Numbered from the stretch's first letter, positions 19,006 through 27,986 are shown. The stretch: DNA of 64,000 nt from Chitinophaga filiformis (GCF_023100805.1 NZ_CP095855.1:2769001-2833000); one strand, 5' to 3'. Notes: a model not told the origin generated them from the sequence alone. Translations and numbers: made by a program.

Positions 19006-20586
19006 ATGAAGAAACTAGCAATTATATTCACCCTGGCCGGATTTGTATCAATGACGGCCTGTAAAAAATACCTGGATGAACAGCCGCAGAATGCTGTGAG
19101 CCGGGAAAATTACTGGACTACCGAAGCGGACGCCATCAATGCCGTAAACAACTGTTACCGCCGCCTGGGCGATGTGGACAACCGCATATTCCTGAGCTGC
19201 GCAACGGACGACAGTTACTCCTGGAGCGACTGGCCAAGCGATGTAAGGCTTGTTGGTAACGGAAGTGCGTCTATCGGCACCGGCATGTTTGCCAACTTCT
19301 GGAGCAATTTTTATAAGATGATCGCTTCCTGTAATGACGTGCTGGATAACATTGACCGTGACAAGGCATTGTCAGATTCCCTCAATAAACGCCTGAAAGG
19401 GGAAGCCCGTTTTATCAGGGCATTTGCCTATCAGCAGCTGATAGGATTGTATGGCGATGTGCCGCTGAGAACAACTATTCCGCCGGTAAGCGACTTTGCT
19501 GCAAAGCGTACGCCCCGTGCAGAAGTAGCACAGTTCCTGGTAGCAGAGCTGGATACTATCGCGAAATATCTTCCTGTTACCTACGATGCCAACAATGTTG
19601 GCCGTGCTACAAAGGGAGCTGCGCTGGCCTTAAAGGCGCGTGTACTGCTGTATGAGGGCCGCTATACAGAGGCAGCAGCTGCGGCTAAGGAAGTGATGGA
19701 CCTGAATACATACCTGATCGACAACAACTATGTAAGCCTGTTCAACGGTACGAACAAGAACAGCCAGGAGATCATATTCTCTGCCCGTTATGTAAAGAAT
19801 ACATTGCCAAACGCGATGGCTACCTGGGTAGGCGGACCTTCTCTCGGCGGCTGGTCGCAGGTGGTGCCATTACAATCACTTGTGGATGCCTATGAGTGTA
19901 CAGATGGGAAGACGATAGATAAGTCAGCGCTTTATGATGCAGCACATCCTTATGATAACCGCGATCCCCGTCTGAAAATGACGGTAGTGGTGCCTGGAGT
20001 GGAGGTGAACGGCATTACCATTGATGTGAGCAATACAAAGAGCCTGGACGCATTAAGCAAGAACAATGCATCGCTGACGGGTTTCTATTATAAAAAATAT
20101 GTACCTGCCGATATCCAGGGGAACTGGGACGGCAACTCTTACAATGACGTGGTGCTGTTAAGATATGCAGAAGTACTGCTGACCTATGCCGAAGCTAAAA
20201 TTGAAGCTAACCAGATCGATGCTTCCGTATACGATGCCATTAACCGGGTAAGGCAAAGGCCGGGCGTAATGATGCCCGTGCTGACAGCCGCCGATTATCC
20301 AGGTCAGGCAGCATTGCGCGATGCGGTACGCCGTGAAAGACATGTGGAGTTCCCGATGGAAGATAACCGCCTGTTTGATATTCGTCGCTGGAAGATTGCT
20401 GAAACCGTGATGTCGGGTGCTGTATACGGCATCCTGAACAACTTTGATCAGACAAGACAGGACTATGGTAAACATGTACTGGTAGAGCAGCGTAGTTTCA
20501 ATGCAGGTCGTGATTATCTCTGGCCGGTGCCGCAAAGTGAAACAGCACTCAACCCGAATGCCCTGCCAAATAATAGTGGCTGGTAA
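19006..20586 (+). CDS. SusD/RagB-type nutrient-binding outer membrane lipoprotein
   Basis: 526 residues. The signal peptide ends in a lipobox (SMTAC), giving KKYLDEQPQ at the mature N-terminus, the standard SusD start. Helical repeats follow, with the family segments EARFIRAFAYQQLIGLYGDVPL, KGAALALKARVLLYEG, VLLRYAEVLLTYAEAK, INRVRQRPGV and ERHVEFPMEDNRLFDIRRWK. It caps the SusC pore on the cell surface and captures ligand. The 11-base spacing from susC shows an operon, which ends at the hairpin 47 bases downstream. Confidence 0.95.
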   Translation: MKKLAIIFTLAGFVSMTACKKYLDEQPQNAVSRENYWTTEADAINAVNNCYRRLGDVDNRIFLSCATDDSYSWSDWPSDVRLVGNGSASIGTGMFANFWSNFYKMIASCNDVLDNIDRDKALSDSLNKRLKGEARFIRAFAYQQLIGLYGDVPLRTTIPPVSDFAAKRTPRAEVAQFLVAELDTIAKYLPVTYDANNVGRATKGAALALKARVLLYEGRYTEAAAAAKEVMDLNTYLIDNNYVSLFNGTNKNSQEIIFSARYVKNTLPNAMATWVGGPSLGGWSQVVPLQSLVDAYECTDGKTIDKSALYDAAHPYDNRDPRLKMTVVVPGVEVNGITIDVSNTKSLDALSKNNASLTGFYYKKYVPADIQGNWDGNSYNDVVLLRYAEVLLTYAEAKIEANQIDASVYDAINRVRQRPGVMMPVLTAADYPGQAALRDAVRRERHVEFPMEDNRLFDIRRWKIAETVMSGAVYGILNNFDQTRQDYGKHVLVEQRSFNAGRDYLWPVPQSETALNPNALPNNSGW

Positions 20587-20632
20587 AACAGATTCCGGTT
20601 ATCGCAAGGACCGGTTATGCTTGAAGAAAGGG

Positions 20633-20663
20633 CCGTCTCAATTTTTTGAGACGGTTTCTTTTT
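20633..20663 (+). terminator. Rho-independent terminator after susD
   Basis: Stem CCGTCTCAA / TTGAGACGG, 4-base loop, followed by TTTCTTTTT. Confidence 0.75.
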
Positions 20664-20769
20664 ATCTACCATTGTTTTTCCGGAGCGTATGCCTTTAACG
20701 TTTCCTTAACGCCGTTCATGTAACATCCCGCCGGCATTGCACGCTTCATTGGAAATACCTAGCCTATAT

Positions 20770-21960
20770 ATGATCCGCCTTTTACAAACCTATGTATTGT
20801 TTACTTGCTGTTGCCTTCTTGCTGCCTGCCATGATGATAATCCCTGGCAGCGTGGAATGGTGGACGGTTATGCGCCGATTTACAGTACCGATGCTTCTTT
20901 GAAACAGATTAGTTTCCAGCCGCCCCGCAAGACGGTGAATGGTGGAAAACTGTTTACAGCGGGTACGAATGTACTGCAGGAAGAAATTGATTCAGGCTTA
21001 CACGTTATTTCTTACCAGGATCCCGCTCACCCTGTAAAAACAGGCTTTCTCCGCATTCCGGGCTTTGAGGTGGCTGCCATTGATGGCGATTACCTGTACG
21101 TGAATAATTATGATGACCTGATCGCCATACCGCTAAAAGCACTTTCTGCGGATATGACTATAGGCAGGGTGGCCGGCATCTGGCGGCAACTGAATTATCC
21201 TGCCGGCCCGGACGTTGATTATTTCGAATGCGTTGATCCGTCAAAGGGAGTTGTGATTGGCTGGCGCAAGGCAAAAATCAATAATCCCCAATGTCGCAGG
21301 CAATCTCGTGGTGGGCATCCGGGTGGAATGGAGCACAACAATGCAGGCCTGGTCGTTCTGCGTAAAAAGCTTTACCTGGTGAGCGCTGAGTCGCTGGACA
21401 TGTACTCGTTATCATCTCCGGAGCTACCGAAGCTGGCGAAGAGTTATGGACTGCAGGGTTCAAGGGTAGACAGTATGATCTTACTGAATGATGAACTGGG
21501 ACTTGTGTATAGATCCAGCATTTACCGGCATGATACGGCCAGCCTGGAGAGCCTTTCCTTCTATGATAACCTGTCTTTTTGTTTAAAACTGACAGCAACA
21601 GGTAACACCGCTTATGCCATTTCCAGCCGGAAAAATGTCTGTAAGTTCTCTTCCAGCCTGTTTAAATTCAAATTGAGAAAAGATACCACCGGTGTTATTG
21701 AATTAAATCGTTTGGAGGTAGGCATGGCAAATGCGTTTTTGATAGTGGGCAAATATATGTATATAGCCGGGGAGGGGATGACAATAGTAGATATCGCCGG
21801 GGCTGCGCCTGCCATAGCGGGACAGTTGTTTATCGGTAATTATTCAGATATAGTGAACAATGGCAACTTCTTACTGCTTCATGATGACAAGCAAATATCC
21901 TGTTACAGCATAGCAGCATCTCCTGTATCTCCAACGTTAATCTCTCAACTGCCTTACTAA
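20770..21960 (+). CDS. LVIVD-repeat-like surface lipoprotein
   Basis: 396 residues from the ATG at 20770. An in-frame TTG at 20737 would add 11 residues before the signal peptide and is less likely. The signal peptide ends in the lipobox LLAAC. The body resembles LVIVD beta-propeller repeats: HVISYQDPAHPVKTGFLRIPG, DYLYVNNYDDLIAIPL, KLYLVSAESLDMYSLSSPELPKLAKSYGL and MYIAGEGMTIVDIAG. No catalytic site was recognised. The stop codon is directly followed by the ATG of the next gene, with no base between, so the two are co-expressed. Although next to the SusC/SusD operon, it is separated from it by a terminator. Confidence 0.8.
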   Translation: MIRLLQTYVLFTCCCLLAACHDDNPWQRGMVDGYAPIYSTDASLKQISFQPPRKTVNGGKLFTAGTNVLQEEIDSGLHVISYQDPAHPVKTGFLRIPGFEVAAIDGDYLYVNNYDDLIAIPLKALSADMTIGRVAGIWRQLNYPAGPDVDYFECVDPSKGVVIGWRKAKINNPQCRRQSRGGHPGGMEHNNAGLVVLRKKLYLVSAESLDMYSLSSPELPKLAKSYGLQGSRVDSMILLNDELGLVYRSSIYRHDTASLESLSFYDNLSFCLKLTATGNTAYAISSRKNVCKFSSSLFKFKLRKDTTGVIELNRLEVGMANAFLIVGKYMYIAGEGMTIVDIAGAAPAIAGQLFIGNYSDIVNNGNFLLLHDDKQISCYSIAASPVSPTLISQLPY

Positions 21961-22650
21961 ATGAAACAACTATACGCTATCCTTATACTTTGCCTACTCA
22001 TTACTGTTTCAGCCAAAGCCCAGAGAAATACACCCGATTCCCTGCTTACAGGACTACGTATCAGCACCAATCTTGTAACGCTCAGAGAGCCTGATGGCGG
22101 CGTTTCCCTGGCGCTGGAATACCGCTATGAAAAAAACTGGGGTGTACTGATAGAAGGCACCTGGATCTTCATTGATGAGAAGGCGGATTACAATCTCAGG
22201 GGCAGGTATTCACCGATGGCCAAAGGCTTCCGCATCCGTCCCGAAATACGTTACTATCTGCCGGGCAGAGCGCATACATATAAACTATTCTTCGCCCAGG
22301 AAATTTCATATAAACGCGTTAATTACCTGGAAGAGTGGATAGAGCCGGTGAGGTCGGATCCTACCAGCTGGAAGCCCGATTATGAGAAGATCTCAGCTTA
22401 TGAGAAGGTTAAGAATATCTATGGTACATCCGGTAAGGTGGGCTGCCAGTTATTCTTTGATAAACCGCATAAATTCATGATAGAGTTCTATATCGGGCTG
22501 GGGCTTAAATACAGGGATGTGGATTTTAAAAACAAAGTTCCTTCTGCAGACAGTTACCTCGAGGATAATAGTAGTTATTCCGCACACGAGCCAAGAACAG
22601 GGTGGGACATAAATGTACCTATGGGAATTAAGGTAGGATACCGTTTTTAG
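21961..22650 (+). CDS. DUF3575-like outer membrane beta-barrel protein
   Basis: 229 residues with a signal peptide (KQLYAILILCLLITVSAKAQ). Alternating hydrophobic strands, LALEYRYEKNWGVLIEGTWIFI, FRIRPEIRYYLPG, KLFFAQEISYKRVNYL and KFMIEFYIGLGLKYRDVDF, and the C-terminal aromatic end GIKVGYRF are typical of small outer membrane barrels of the DUF3575 type. The ATG immediately follows the stop of the lipoprotein gene. A function as a partner of that lipoprotein at the outer membrane is plausible but not shown. A fragment of a related C-terminus lies directly downstream. Confidence 0.75.
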   Translation: MKQLYAILILCLLITVSAKAQRNTPDSLLTGLRISTNLVTLREPDGGVSLALEYRYEKNWGVLIEGTWIFIDEKADYNLRGRYSPMAKGFRIRPEIRYYLPGRAHTYKLFFAQEISYKRVNYLEEWIEPVRSDPTSWKPDYEKISAYEKVKNIYGTSGKVGCQLFFDKPHKFMIEFYIGLGLKYRDVDFKNKVPSADSYLEDNSSYSAHEPRTGWDINVPMGIKVGYRF

Positions 22651-22654
22651 TCGC

Positions 22655-22783
22655 ATGAAGCCGGAAGCACCGGATCTGTTCCAGCAAAAAGATCCGGGTA
22701 TAGCTAACAACGCTTTTCATATTGACGAGCAGGGATATCACGCTACTGCAGCATTTGGACTTAAGCTGGGCTATCGTTTCTGA
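22655..22783 (+). pseudogene. Orphan C-terminal fragment of a second beta-barrel protein
   Basis: A 42-codon frame in a different phase from the preceding gene. It ends HATAAFGLKLGYRF followed by a stop, matching the GIKVGYRF end of the DUF3575-like protein just before it, and it includes an acidic/aromatic lead (NNAFHIDEQGYH). It has no signal peptide or barrel body, so it is most simply the 3' residue of a tandem paralogue whose 5' part was deleted. Whether the fragment is translated is unknown. Confidence 0.6.
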
Positions 22784-22791
22784 AATTCCGT

Positions 22792-22799
22792 TATATTTG
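22792..22799 (+). promoter_or_regulatory. Putative -7 box of the thiolase gene
   Basis: TATATTTG matches TAnnTTTG exactly, 57 bases before the ATG. No well-spaced -33 TTG was seen. Confidence 0.4.
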
Positions 22800-22856
22800 G
22801 TGGAAACCAAACAATCTTAACAGTTACGCCGCAGGGTGTGACGAAAATTTCTACGG

Positions 22857-24032
22857 ATGAAAGAAGTATTTATAGTTTCAGCAGTGCGTACCCCCATTGG
22901 TTCCTTTAACGGTGCATTGTCGGCAATCACTGCTACACAGCTGGGCGCCCTGGTAATGAAAGCAGCTTTGGAAAAAGCGGGCGTACCCTCCACGGCAGTG
23001 AATGAAGTATATATGGGTAATGTGATCAGTGCCAACCTGGGCCAGGCGCCTGCCAACCAGGCAAGTATCTATGCCGGTATTCCTACTAATGTGCCTTGTA
23101 CAACAGTTAATAAGGTATGTGCTTCCGGCATGAAAGCCATCATGTTAGGCGCGCAAAGCATCCTCTCCGGCGATAATGACGTGGTAGTGGCCGGTGGCAT
23201 GGAGAGTATGAGCAATGTGCCTTACTATCTGGATAAAGCCCGTAATGGTTACAGGCTGGGGCATGGAGCGGTTACAGATGGGATCATCAGGGACGGCCTC
23301 TGGGACCCTTATAAGGATTTCCACATGGGAAATGCAGCAGAGATCTGTGCTACGGAATACAAGATCTCCCGTGAAGAACAGGATGCATACGCTATCGAAA
23401 GCTATAAGAGAGCGGCGGCGGCTACTGAAAAGGGATATTATAAAAATGAGATCATCCCTGTGGAAGTGCCTGGTAAACAGGTGATCACTGTGACAGAGGA
23501 TGAAGACTATAAGAAGGTAAACTTCGACAAGATCCCTACGCTGAAACCTACCTTCCAGAAAGACGGTACCATTACGGCAGCCAATGCCTCTAATCTGAAC
23601 GATGGCGCAGCAGCGGTATTACTGGTGAGCGGGGAGAAGCTGAAAGAACTGGGATTGAAGCCTTTGGCAAAGATCATTAGCTTTGCAGATGCTTCCCAGG
23701 CGCCTGAATGGTTCACGACCACTCCTGTAAAAGCGATCAATAAAGCACTGGAAAAGGCGAAGCTGACTGTGGCAGACATGGATTTCGTGGAGATCAATGA
23801 AGCCTTCTCCTGTGTGCCTATCGCCAATGAGCGCGACCTGGGACTGTCGCCGGACAAGGTGAATGTATGGGGAGGCGCCGTTTCCATGGGGCACCCCATC
23901 GGCTGCAGCGGTGCGCGTATCGTCGTGACGCTCAGTTCCATTCTGCGTCAGAACAATGCCCGTTATGGTGTAGCCGGCATCTGTAATGGCGGCGGTGGCG
24001 CCAGTGCGATCATCATTGAAAGAGCAGATTAG
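22857..24032 (+). CDS. Acetyl-CoA C-acetyltransferase (thiolase)
   Basis: 391 residues, full length for a biosynthetic or degradative thiolase that joins or splits acetoacetyl-CoA and acetyl-CoA. The nucleophilic Cys88 is in NKVCASGMKA; VVVAGGMESMSNVPY is the family segment after it; EINEAFSC, GHPIGCSGAR (active-site His) and CNGGGGASAIII (second Cys) complete the site. The tetramer-type loop and the close fit to short-chain acetyltransferases favour acetyl-CoA acetyltransferase over a long-chain FadA. No beta-oxidation partner is adjacent. Confidence 0.92.
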   Translation: MKEVFIVSAVRTPIGSFNGALSAITATQLGALVMKAALEKAGVPSTAVNEVYMGNVISANLGQAPANQASIYAGIPTNVPCTTVNKVCASGMKAIMLGAQSILSGDNDVVVAGGMESMSNVPYYLDKARNGYRLGHGAVTDGIIRDGLWDPYKDFHMGNAAEICATEYKISREEQDAYAIESYKRAAAATEKGYYKNEIIPVEVPGKQVITVTEDEDYKKVNFDKIPTLKPTFQKDGTITAANASNLNDGAAAVLLVSGEKLKELGLKPLAKIISFADASQAPEWFTTTPVKAINKALEKAKLTVADMDFVEINEAFSCVPIANERDLGLSPDKVNVWGGAVSMGHPIGCSGARIVVTLSSILRQNNARYGVAGICNGGGGASAIIIERAD

Positions 24033-24052
24033 TATAAAAAACAGATCAGTAT

Positions 24053-24246
24053 CAAACTTCCTGCGTAAAGTACACCTCCAACATTGTACAAAATACACAG
24101 GCTCAGGGATTAGCATAGCACTTTCTGGGTAAGGTACATTTCCAACATTGTACAAAATACACAGGGCTCAGAGATCCGTATGGAATTTCCTGCGCAAAGT
24201 ACATTACCAATATGGTATAAAAATAAACAGGGCTCAGGGCTCAGGG
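24053..24246. repeat. Three imperfect tandem copies of a ~64-base unit
   Basis: Units beginning CTTCCTGCGTAAAGTACA (24057), CTTTCTGGGTAAGGTACA (24121) and TTTCCTGCGCAAAGTACA (24186) are spaced 64 and 65 bases apart, and each continues with CCAAYATKGTA, AAATAMACAGG and CTCAGRG. They lie between the thiolase and a convergent membrane-protein gene; the last CAGGGCTCAGGG forms one arm of a terminator hairpin. Confidence 0.8.
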
Positions 24247-24282
24247 GAAACTTACTCCAAAATCCCTGAGCCCTGATTTTAT
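24235..24282. terminator. Bidirectional-type terminator hairpin
   Basis: Perfect 12-bp stem CAGGGCTCAGGG / CCCTGAGCCCTG, 17-base loop, followed by ATTTTATT on the plus strand, between convergent genes. Confidence 0.65.
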
Positions 24283-24920
24283 TGTATCAGGCTGATGGTC
24301 GTGTCAAAGCGTGAGGCCCTGCCTGGTTCATTCACCAGGTTCATATAAAGGTGGAGGCTGTCCTGACCGGTTGTTTTCTCCATTTTTAAGGCCTGCAATT
24401 GCCCGGCAGGTTTTACCACATCTCCCGAGATCTTTTCAAAGAACCAGTATTTATCCTGCACCAGGCTATAGGTAGGATAGCGGTAAATAATATCTACAGA
24501 GGTAGATTGCAGGGAAAAGTCGTCATCGATCGGGTAACGTTTCATTTCCCCGTCAGATAATAGCCCCAGTCCGGCGATAACGGTCAGCGTACGCAGCGGG
24601 GGCAGCAGCAGTCCAAACAGCAGCACAAAAGGGAACCCGTAAAAAGCGCAGAGGTATACCCATTTGCCGGATACTTCCTGCTGGGTCAGTCCATATAATA
24701 CAATACCGGAACCCGCATACAGGGTATAGAACACCCGCTCGGTATAGGTGCCTTTAAATCCATAGCCGCTGAAGAGCAGTACCAGGCACAGTACAGAGAA
24801 TACACACATCACAAGATGGAAATACCAGATCAAACCCGTTATCAGCGGGGCCTTGACTTTTTTGATCTTACAGGATATGGCCGCCAGAAAGCATAAGAAA
24901 AGGACGGTAATGGTAAACAT
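24279..24920 (-). CDS. Uncharacterised integral membrane protein
   Basis: 213 residues, not recognised as a named family. The N-terminal half has four likely membrane helices (TITVLFLCFLAAISC, LIWYFHLVMCVFSVLCLVLLF, VFYTLYAGSGIVLYGL, WVYLCAFYGFPFVLLFGLLL). The C-terminal ~90 residues are soluble, with IIYRYPTYSLVQDKYWFFEKISG and SLHLYMNLVNEPGRAS, and probably fold as a small beta domain. It is convergent with the thiolase, and its stop overlaps the hairpin region. The gene stands alone and gives no hint of a pathway. Confidence 0.65.
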   Translation of the reverse strand: MFTITVLFLCFLAAISCKIKKVKAPLITGLIWYFHLVMCVFSVLCLVLLFSGYGFKGTYTERVFYTLYAGSGIVLYGLTQQEVSGKWVYLCAFYGFPFVLLFGLLLPPLRTLTVIAGLGLLSDGEMKRYPIDDDFSLQSTSVDIIYRYPTYSLVQDKYWFFEKISGDVVKPAGQLQALKMEKTTGQDSLHLYMNLVNEPGRASRFDTTISLIQ

Positions 24921-25021
24921 AGGATAGGATATTAACTTATAACAGGCAGTAAGTCCGCTAATATATGTAATATTTTATATATAGCATTTAAAATCTCAGG
25001 CTGCTTGCTCATAAGTTTTCC

Positions 25022-25052
25022 TTTGCTTTTTCGCCAACAAACAATAATTTTG
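25022..25052 (+). promoter_or_regulatory. Bacteroidota-type promoter of pdhB
   Basis: TTTG at 25022-25025 and TAATTTTG at 25045-25052 are separated by 19 bases, a full match to the Bacteroidota -33/-7 promoter. The predicted leader is about 45 bases to the ATG at 25106. Confidence 0.65.
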
Positions 25053-25105
25053 CCCCTGCCTTAAGATAAATGAGGCATTAACTTTCAAACTTTAAGAGTA
25101 ACAGC

Positions 25106-26089
25106 ATGCGTCAGATAGCTTTCAGACAAGCCTTACGAGAAGCCATGCAGGAAGAAATGCGCCGTGACGACCGCGTTTTCCTGATGGGAGAGGAAGTAGC
25201 AGAATATAACGGAGCCTATAAAGTTAGCCAGGGAATGCTGGATGAGTTTGGCCCTAAGAGGGTAATAGATACACCGATCGCTGAGCTTGGCTTTACCGCA
25301 ATTGGTGTGGGTGCTGCACAGAATGGTCTTCGTCCTGTTCTGGAATTCATGACATGGAACTTTGCTGTACTGGCGCTGGACCAGATCCTGAACACAGCTT
25401 CTAAAATGCTGGCAATGAGCGGCGGACAGGTAGGTTGTCCTATCGTTTTCCGCGGACCAAACGGTTCTGCAGGTCAGCTGGGTGCTCAGCACTCTACCGC
25501 TTTCGAAAGCTATTATGCAAATATCCCAGGTTTAAAAGTAATATCAGTTTCCAATCCTTATGATGCAAAAGGTCTGCTGAAAGCGGCTATCCGCGATAAT
25601 GACCCGGTTGTTTTCATGGAAAGTGAGGTGATGTACGGCGACATGGGTGAAGTGCCTGAAGAAGAATACATTATCCCAATTGGTAAAGCTGATATCAAAC
25701 GTGCCGGTAAAGACGTGACCATCGTTTCTTTCAACAAAATGATGAAAGTTGCCCTGGGTGCCGCTGAAGAACTGGCCAAAGAAGGTATCGAAGCTGAAGT
25801 GATCGACCTGCGTACTATCCGTCCGCTGGACTGGTTCACCATCCTGGAATCTGTGAAGAAAACCAACCGCCTGGTAATCGTAGAAGAACAATGGCCATTC
25901 TCCAGCGTTTCTTCCGAGATCTCTTACCGCATCCAGAAAGAAGGTTTTGATTACCTCGATGCTCCGATCCGTCGTATCACCGCTGCCGATGCGCCAATGC
26001 ACTATGCACCTAACCTGGTGAAACTGTACCTGCCTGATATCGAGCGTACCGTGAAACTGGTGAAGGAAGTAATGTACATGAAGAAGTAA
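25106..26089 (+). CDS. pdhB: Pyruvate dehydrogenase E1 component, beta subunit
   Basis: 327 residues. This is the beta subunit of the thiamine-diphosphate E1 enzyme that decarboxylates pyruvate for acetyl-CoA synthesis. It has the transketolase pyrimidine-binding domain ([20 protein letters not shown] ... [17 protein letters not shown] ... [16 protein letters not shown]) and the C-terminal domain ([30 protein letters not shown]). The partner alpha subunit and E2 are not adjacent; separate loci are usual in Bacteroidota. GAQHS and the -PLD- motif fit pyruvate dehydrogenase, although branched-chain keto acid dehydrogenase E1-beta is a close relative. Confidence 0.93.
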   Translation: MRQIAFRQALREAMQEEMRRDDRVFLMGEEVAEYNGAYKVSQGMLDEFGPKRVIDTPIAELGFTAIGVGAAQNGLRPVLEFMTWNFAVLALDQILNTASKMLAMSGGQVGCPIVFRGPNGSAGQLGAQHSTAFESYYANIPGLKVISVSNPYDAKGLLKAAIRDNDPVVFMESEVMYGDMGEVPEEEYIIPIGKADIKRAGKDVTIVSFNKMMKVALGAAEELAKEGIEAEVIDLRTIRPLDWFTILESVKKTNRLVIVEEQWPFSSVSSEISYRIQKEGFDYLDAPIRRITAADAPMHYAPNLVKLYLPDIERTVKLVKEVMYMKK

Positions 26090-26108
26090 CAGTATAACTG
26101 TAAATAAA

Positions 26109-26144
26109 GGAAGCCGGTCTGTTGAAGACCGGCTTTCTTGTTTT
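26109..26144 (+). terminator. Rho-independent terminator after pdhB
   Basis: Perfect 10-bp stem AAGCCGGTCT / AGACCGGCTT, loop GTTGA, then TCTTGTTTTA. Confidence 0.8.
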
Positions 26145-26156
26145 ATTTCGGGTGGT

Positions 26157-27090
26157 AAATGTTTTGATGCAAACGTCATGGTCGGGGATATAAACGTCAC
26201 GGTCCGGGGGATATAAACATCACGGTCCCCGGGGTTGTCACCCCGGGCTACAAACACGTCGCTCCTGACGGAGCGGAATGCAGCGGTTGATAATTTTATG
26301 GGTTATACCCGTTTTTGTGAAATGTTTTGATGCAAACGTCATGGTTCCCGGGGAACACAAACGTCACGGTCCGGGGGATATAAACATCACGGTCCCCGGG
26401 GTTGTCACCCCGGGCTACAAACACGTCGCTCCTGACGGAGCGGAATGCGGCGGTTGATAATTTTATGGGTTATACCCGTTTTGTGAAATGTTTTGATGCA
26501 AACGTCATGGTTCCCGTGGAAATGCAAACGTCATGGTCGGGGATATAAACGTTATGGTTCCCGGGGAACACAAACGTCACGGTCCGGGGGATATAAACAT
26601 CACGGTCCCCGGGGTTGTCACCCCGGGCTACAAACACGTCGCTCCTGACGGAGCGGAATGCGGCGGTTGATAATTTTATGGGTTATACCCGTTTTGTGAA
26701 ATGTTTTGATGCAAACGTCATGGTTCCCGTGGAAATGCAAACGTCATGGTCGGGGATATAAACGTTATGGTTCCCGGGGAACACAAACGTCACGGTCCGG
26801 GGGATATAAACATCACGGTCCCCGGGGTTGTCACCCCGGGCTACAAACACGTCGCTCCTGACGGAGCGGAATGCGGCGGTTGATAATTTTATGGGTTATA
26901 CCCGTTTTGTGAAATGTTTTGATGCAAACGTCATGGTTCCCGTGGAAATGCAAACGTCATGGTCGGGGATATAAACGTTATGGTTCCCGGGGGACACAAT
27001 CGTTGCGGTCCGGGGATATAAACATCACTGTCCCCGGGGTTGTCACCCCGGGCTACAAACACGCCGCTCCTGACGGAGCGGAATGCGGCG
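26157..27090. repeat. Nested tandem repeat array (five units of 163-213 bases)
   Basis: Five units start with AAATGTTTTGATGCAAACGTCATGGT at about 26157, 26320, 26486, 26699 and 26912 (spacings 163, 166, 213, 213; the fifth is cut short before cysM). Each contains shorter subunits of about 22 bases of the form AAACRTYAYGGTYC followed by CGGGGATAT, present two to five times per unit, then two hairpins: CCCGGGG-TTGTCA-CCCCGGG and CGCTCC-TGAC-GGAGCG, and a spacer ending TTATGGGTTATACCCG. Units differ mainly in the number of subunits, so expansion by slippage or unequal recombination is evident. No reading frame is conserved. Confidence 0.9.
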
Positions 27091-27101
27091 AATAGAGAAA
27101 A

Positions 27102-27986
27102 TCAGCTTCCAAACAGATCTGAGGACAAATACCTGTCCCCGCGGTCGCAGATAATACAAACCAGCACTCCGTGCTCCAGCTCCCGGGAGATCCTTTCCGC
27201 GGCAGACACGGCTCCTCCGCTGCTCATACCGCAGAAAATGCCTTCTTCTTTCGCCAGGCGGCGGGTCATCGTTTTCGCTTCTTCCTCAGAAATATCCATG
27301 ATGCGGTCTACTCTCGATCTGTCAAAGATCTTCGGCAGGTATTCCTCCGGCCATTTACGGATACCGGGGATCCTGGAGCCCTCTGTAGGCTGACATCCCA
27401 CGATCTGTACCTGCCCGTTTTGTTCTTTCAGGAACTTCGACACACCCATAATGGTACCAGTGGTGCCCATGGCGCTTACAAAGTGCGTGATACCCTGGTT
27501 GGTATCCCGCCATATTTCCGGTCCGGTGGTTTTGTAGTGCATGCCGTAGTTATCCGGATTGCCGAACTGGTTCAGCATATGATAACCACCTTTGGCTACC
27601 TGCTCATTGGCATAGTCGATGGAGCCCTCCATGGACGCTTCTTTAGGCGTCAGGGTAACTTTAGCGCCGAAGGCTTCCATGGTCAGCACCCTTTCACGGG
27701 TGGCGTCTTCCGGCATCACCAGCTCGATTTCCACGCCGAACAGGCTGGCGATCATGGCCAGTGCGATGCCTGTGTTACCGCTGGTGGCCTCGATCAGTTT
27801 AATGCCAGGTTTGATCTCGCCTCTGTCCAGGGCTCCCTTGATCATACCGTAAGCCGCTCTGTCTTTTACACTGCCTCCCGGATTATTTCCTTCCAGTTTT
27901 GCATAAATCGTTACCCCCGGATTGGCGCTGATATTTTTAAGCGCCACCATTGGAGTGTTACCAACAAGATCTAATATCGAATGCAT
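27102..27986 (-). CDS. cysM: Cysteine synthase, CysM type
   Basis: 294 residues. A PLP-dependent O-acetylserine sulfhydrylase that makes cysteine from O-acetylserine and sulfide or thiosulfate. The PLP lysine is Lys41 in NNPGGSVKDRAAYG; EATSGNTGIALA binds the substrate; SAMGTTGTIMGVS is the phosphate-binding loop; CGMSSGGAV is near the end. A short length and the EGNNPGGSVKDR form favour CysM over CysK, though the two are hard to separate by eye. Its ATG directly follows the stop of cysE, so the pair is one unit and the product of one enzyme feeds the other. Confidence 0.92.
   Translation of the reverse strand: MHSILDLVGNTPMVALKNISANPGVTIYAKLEGNNPGGSVKDRAAYGMIKGALDRGEIKPGIKLIEATSGNTGIALAMIASLFGVEIELVMPEDATRERVLTMEAFGAKVTLTPKEASMEGSIDYANEQVAKGGYHMLNQFGNPDNYGMHYKTTGPEIWRDTNQGITHFVSAMGTTGTIMGVSKFLKEQNGQVQIVGCQPTEGSRIPGIRKWPEEYLPKIFDRSRVDRIMDISEEEAKTMTRRLAKEEGIFCGMSSGGAVSAAERISRELEHGVLVCIICDRGDRYLSSDLFGS

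Noticed and set aside
25544..26257. Long minus-strand open frame (237 codons) running from pdhB into the repeat array
   Set aside because: It lies opposite pdhB, begins in the satellite repeat, and its translation has no recognisable domain; it is a shadow frame of the coding strand.
26157..27090. CRISPR array interpretation of the repeat region
   Set aside because: The spacers between the short subunits are themselves repeated and the units are of unequal length; no cas genes are present. It is a satellite, not a CRISPR array.
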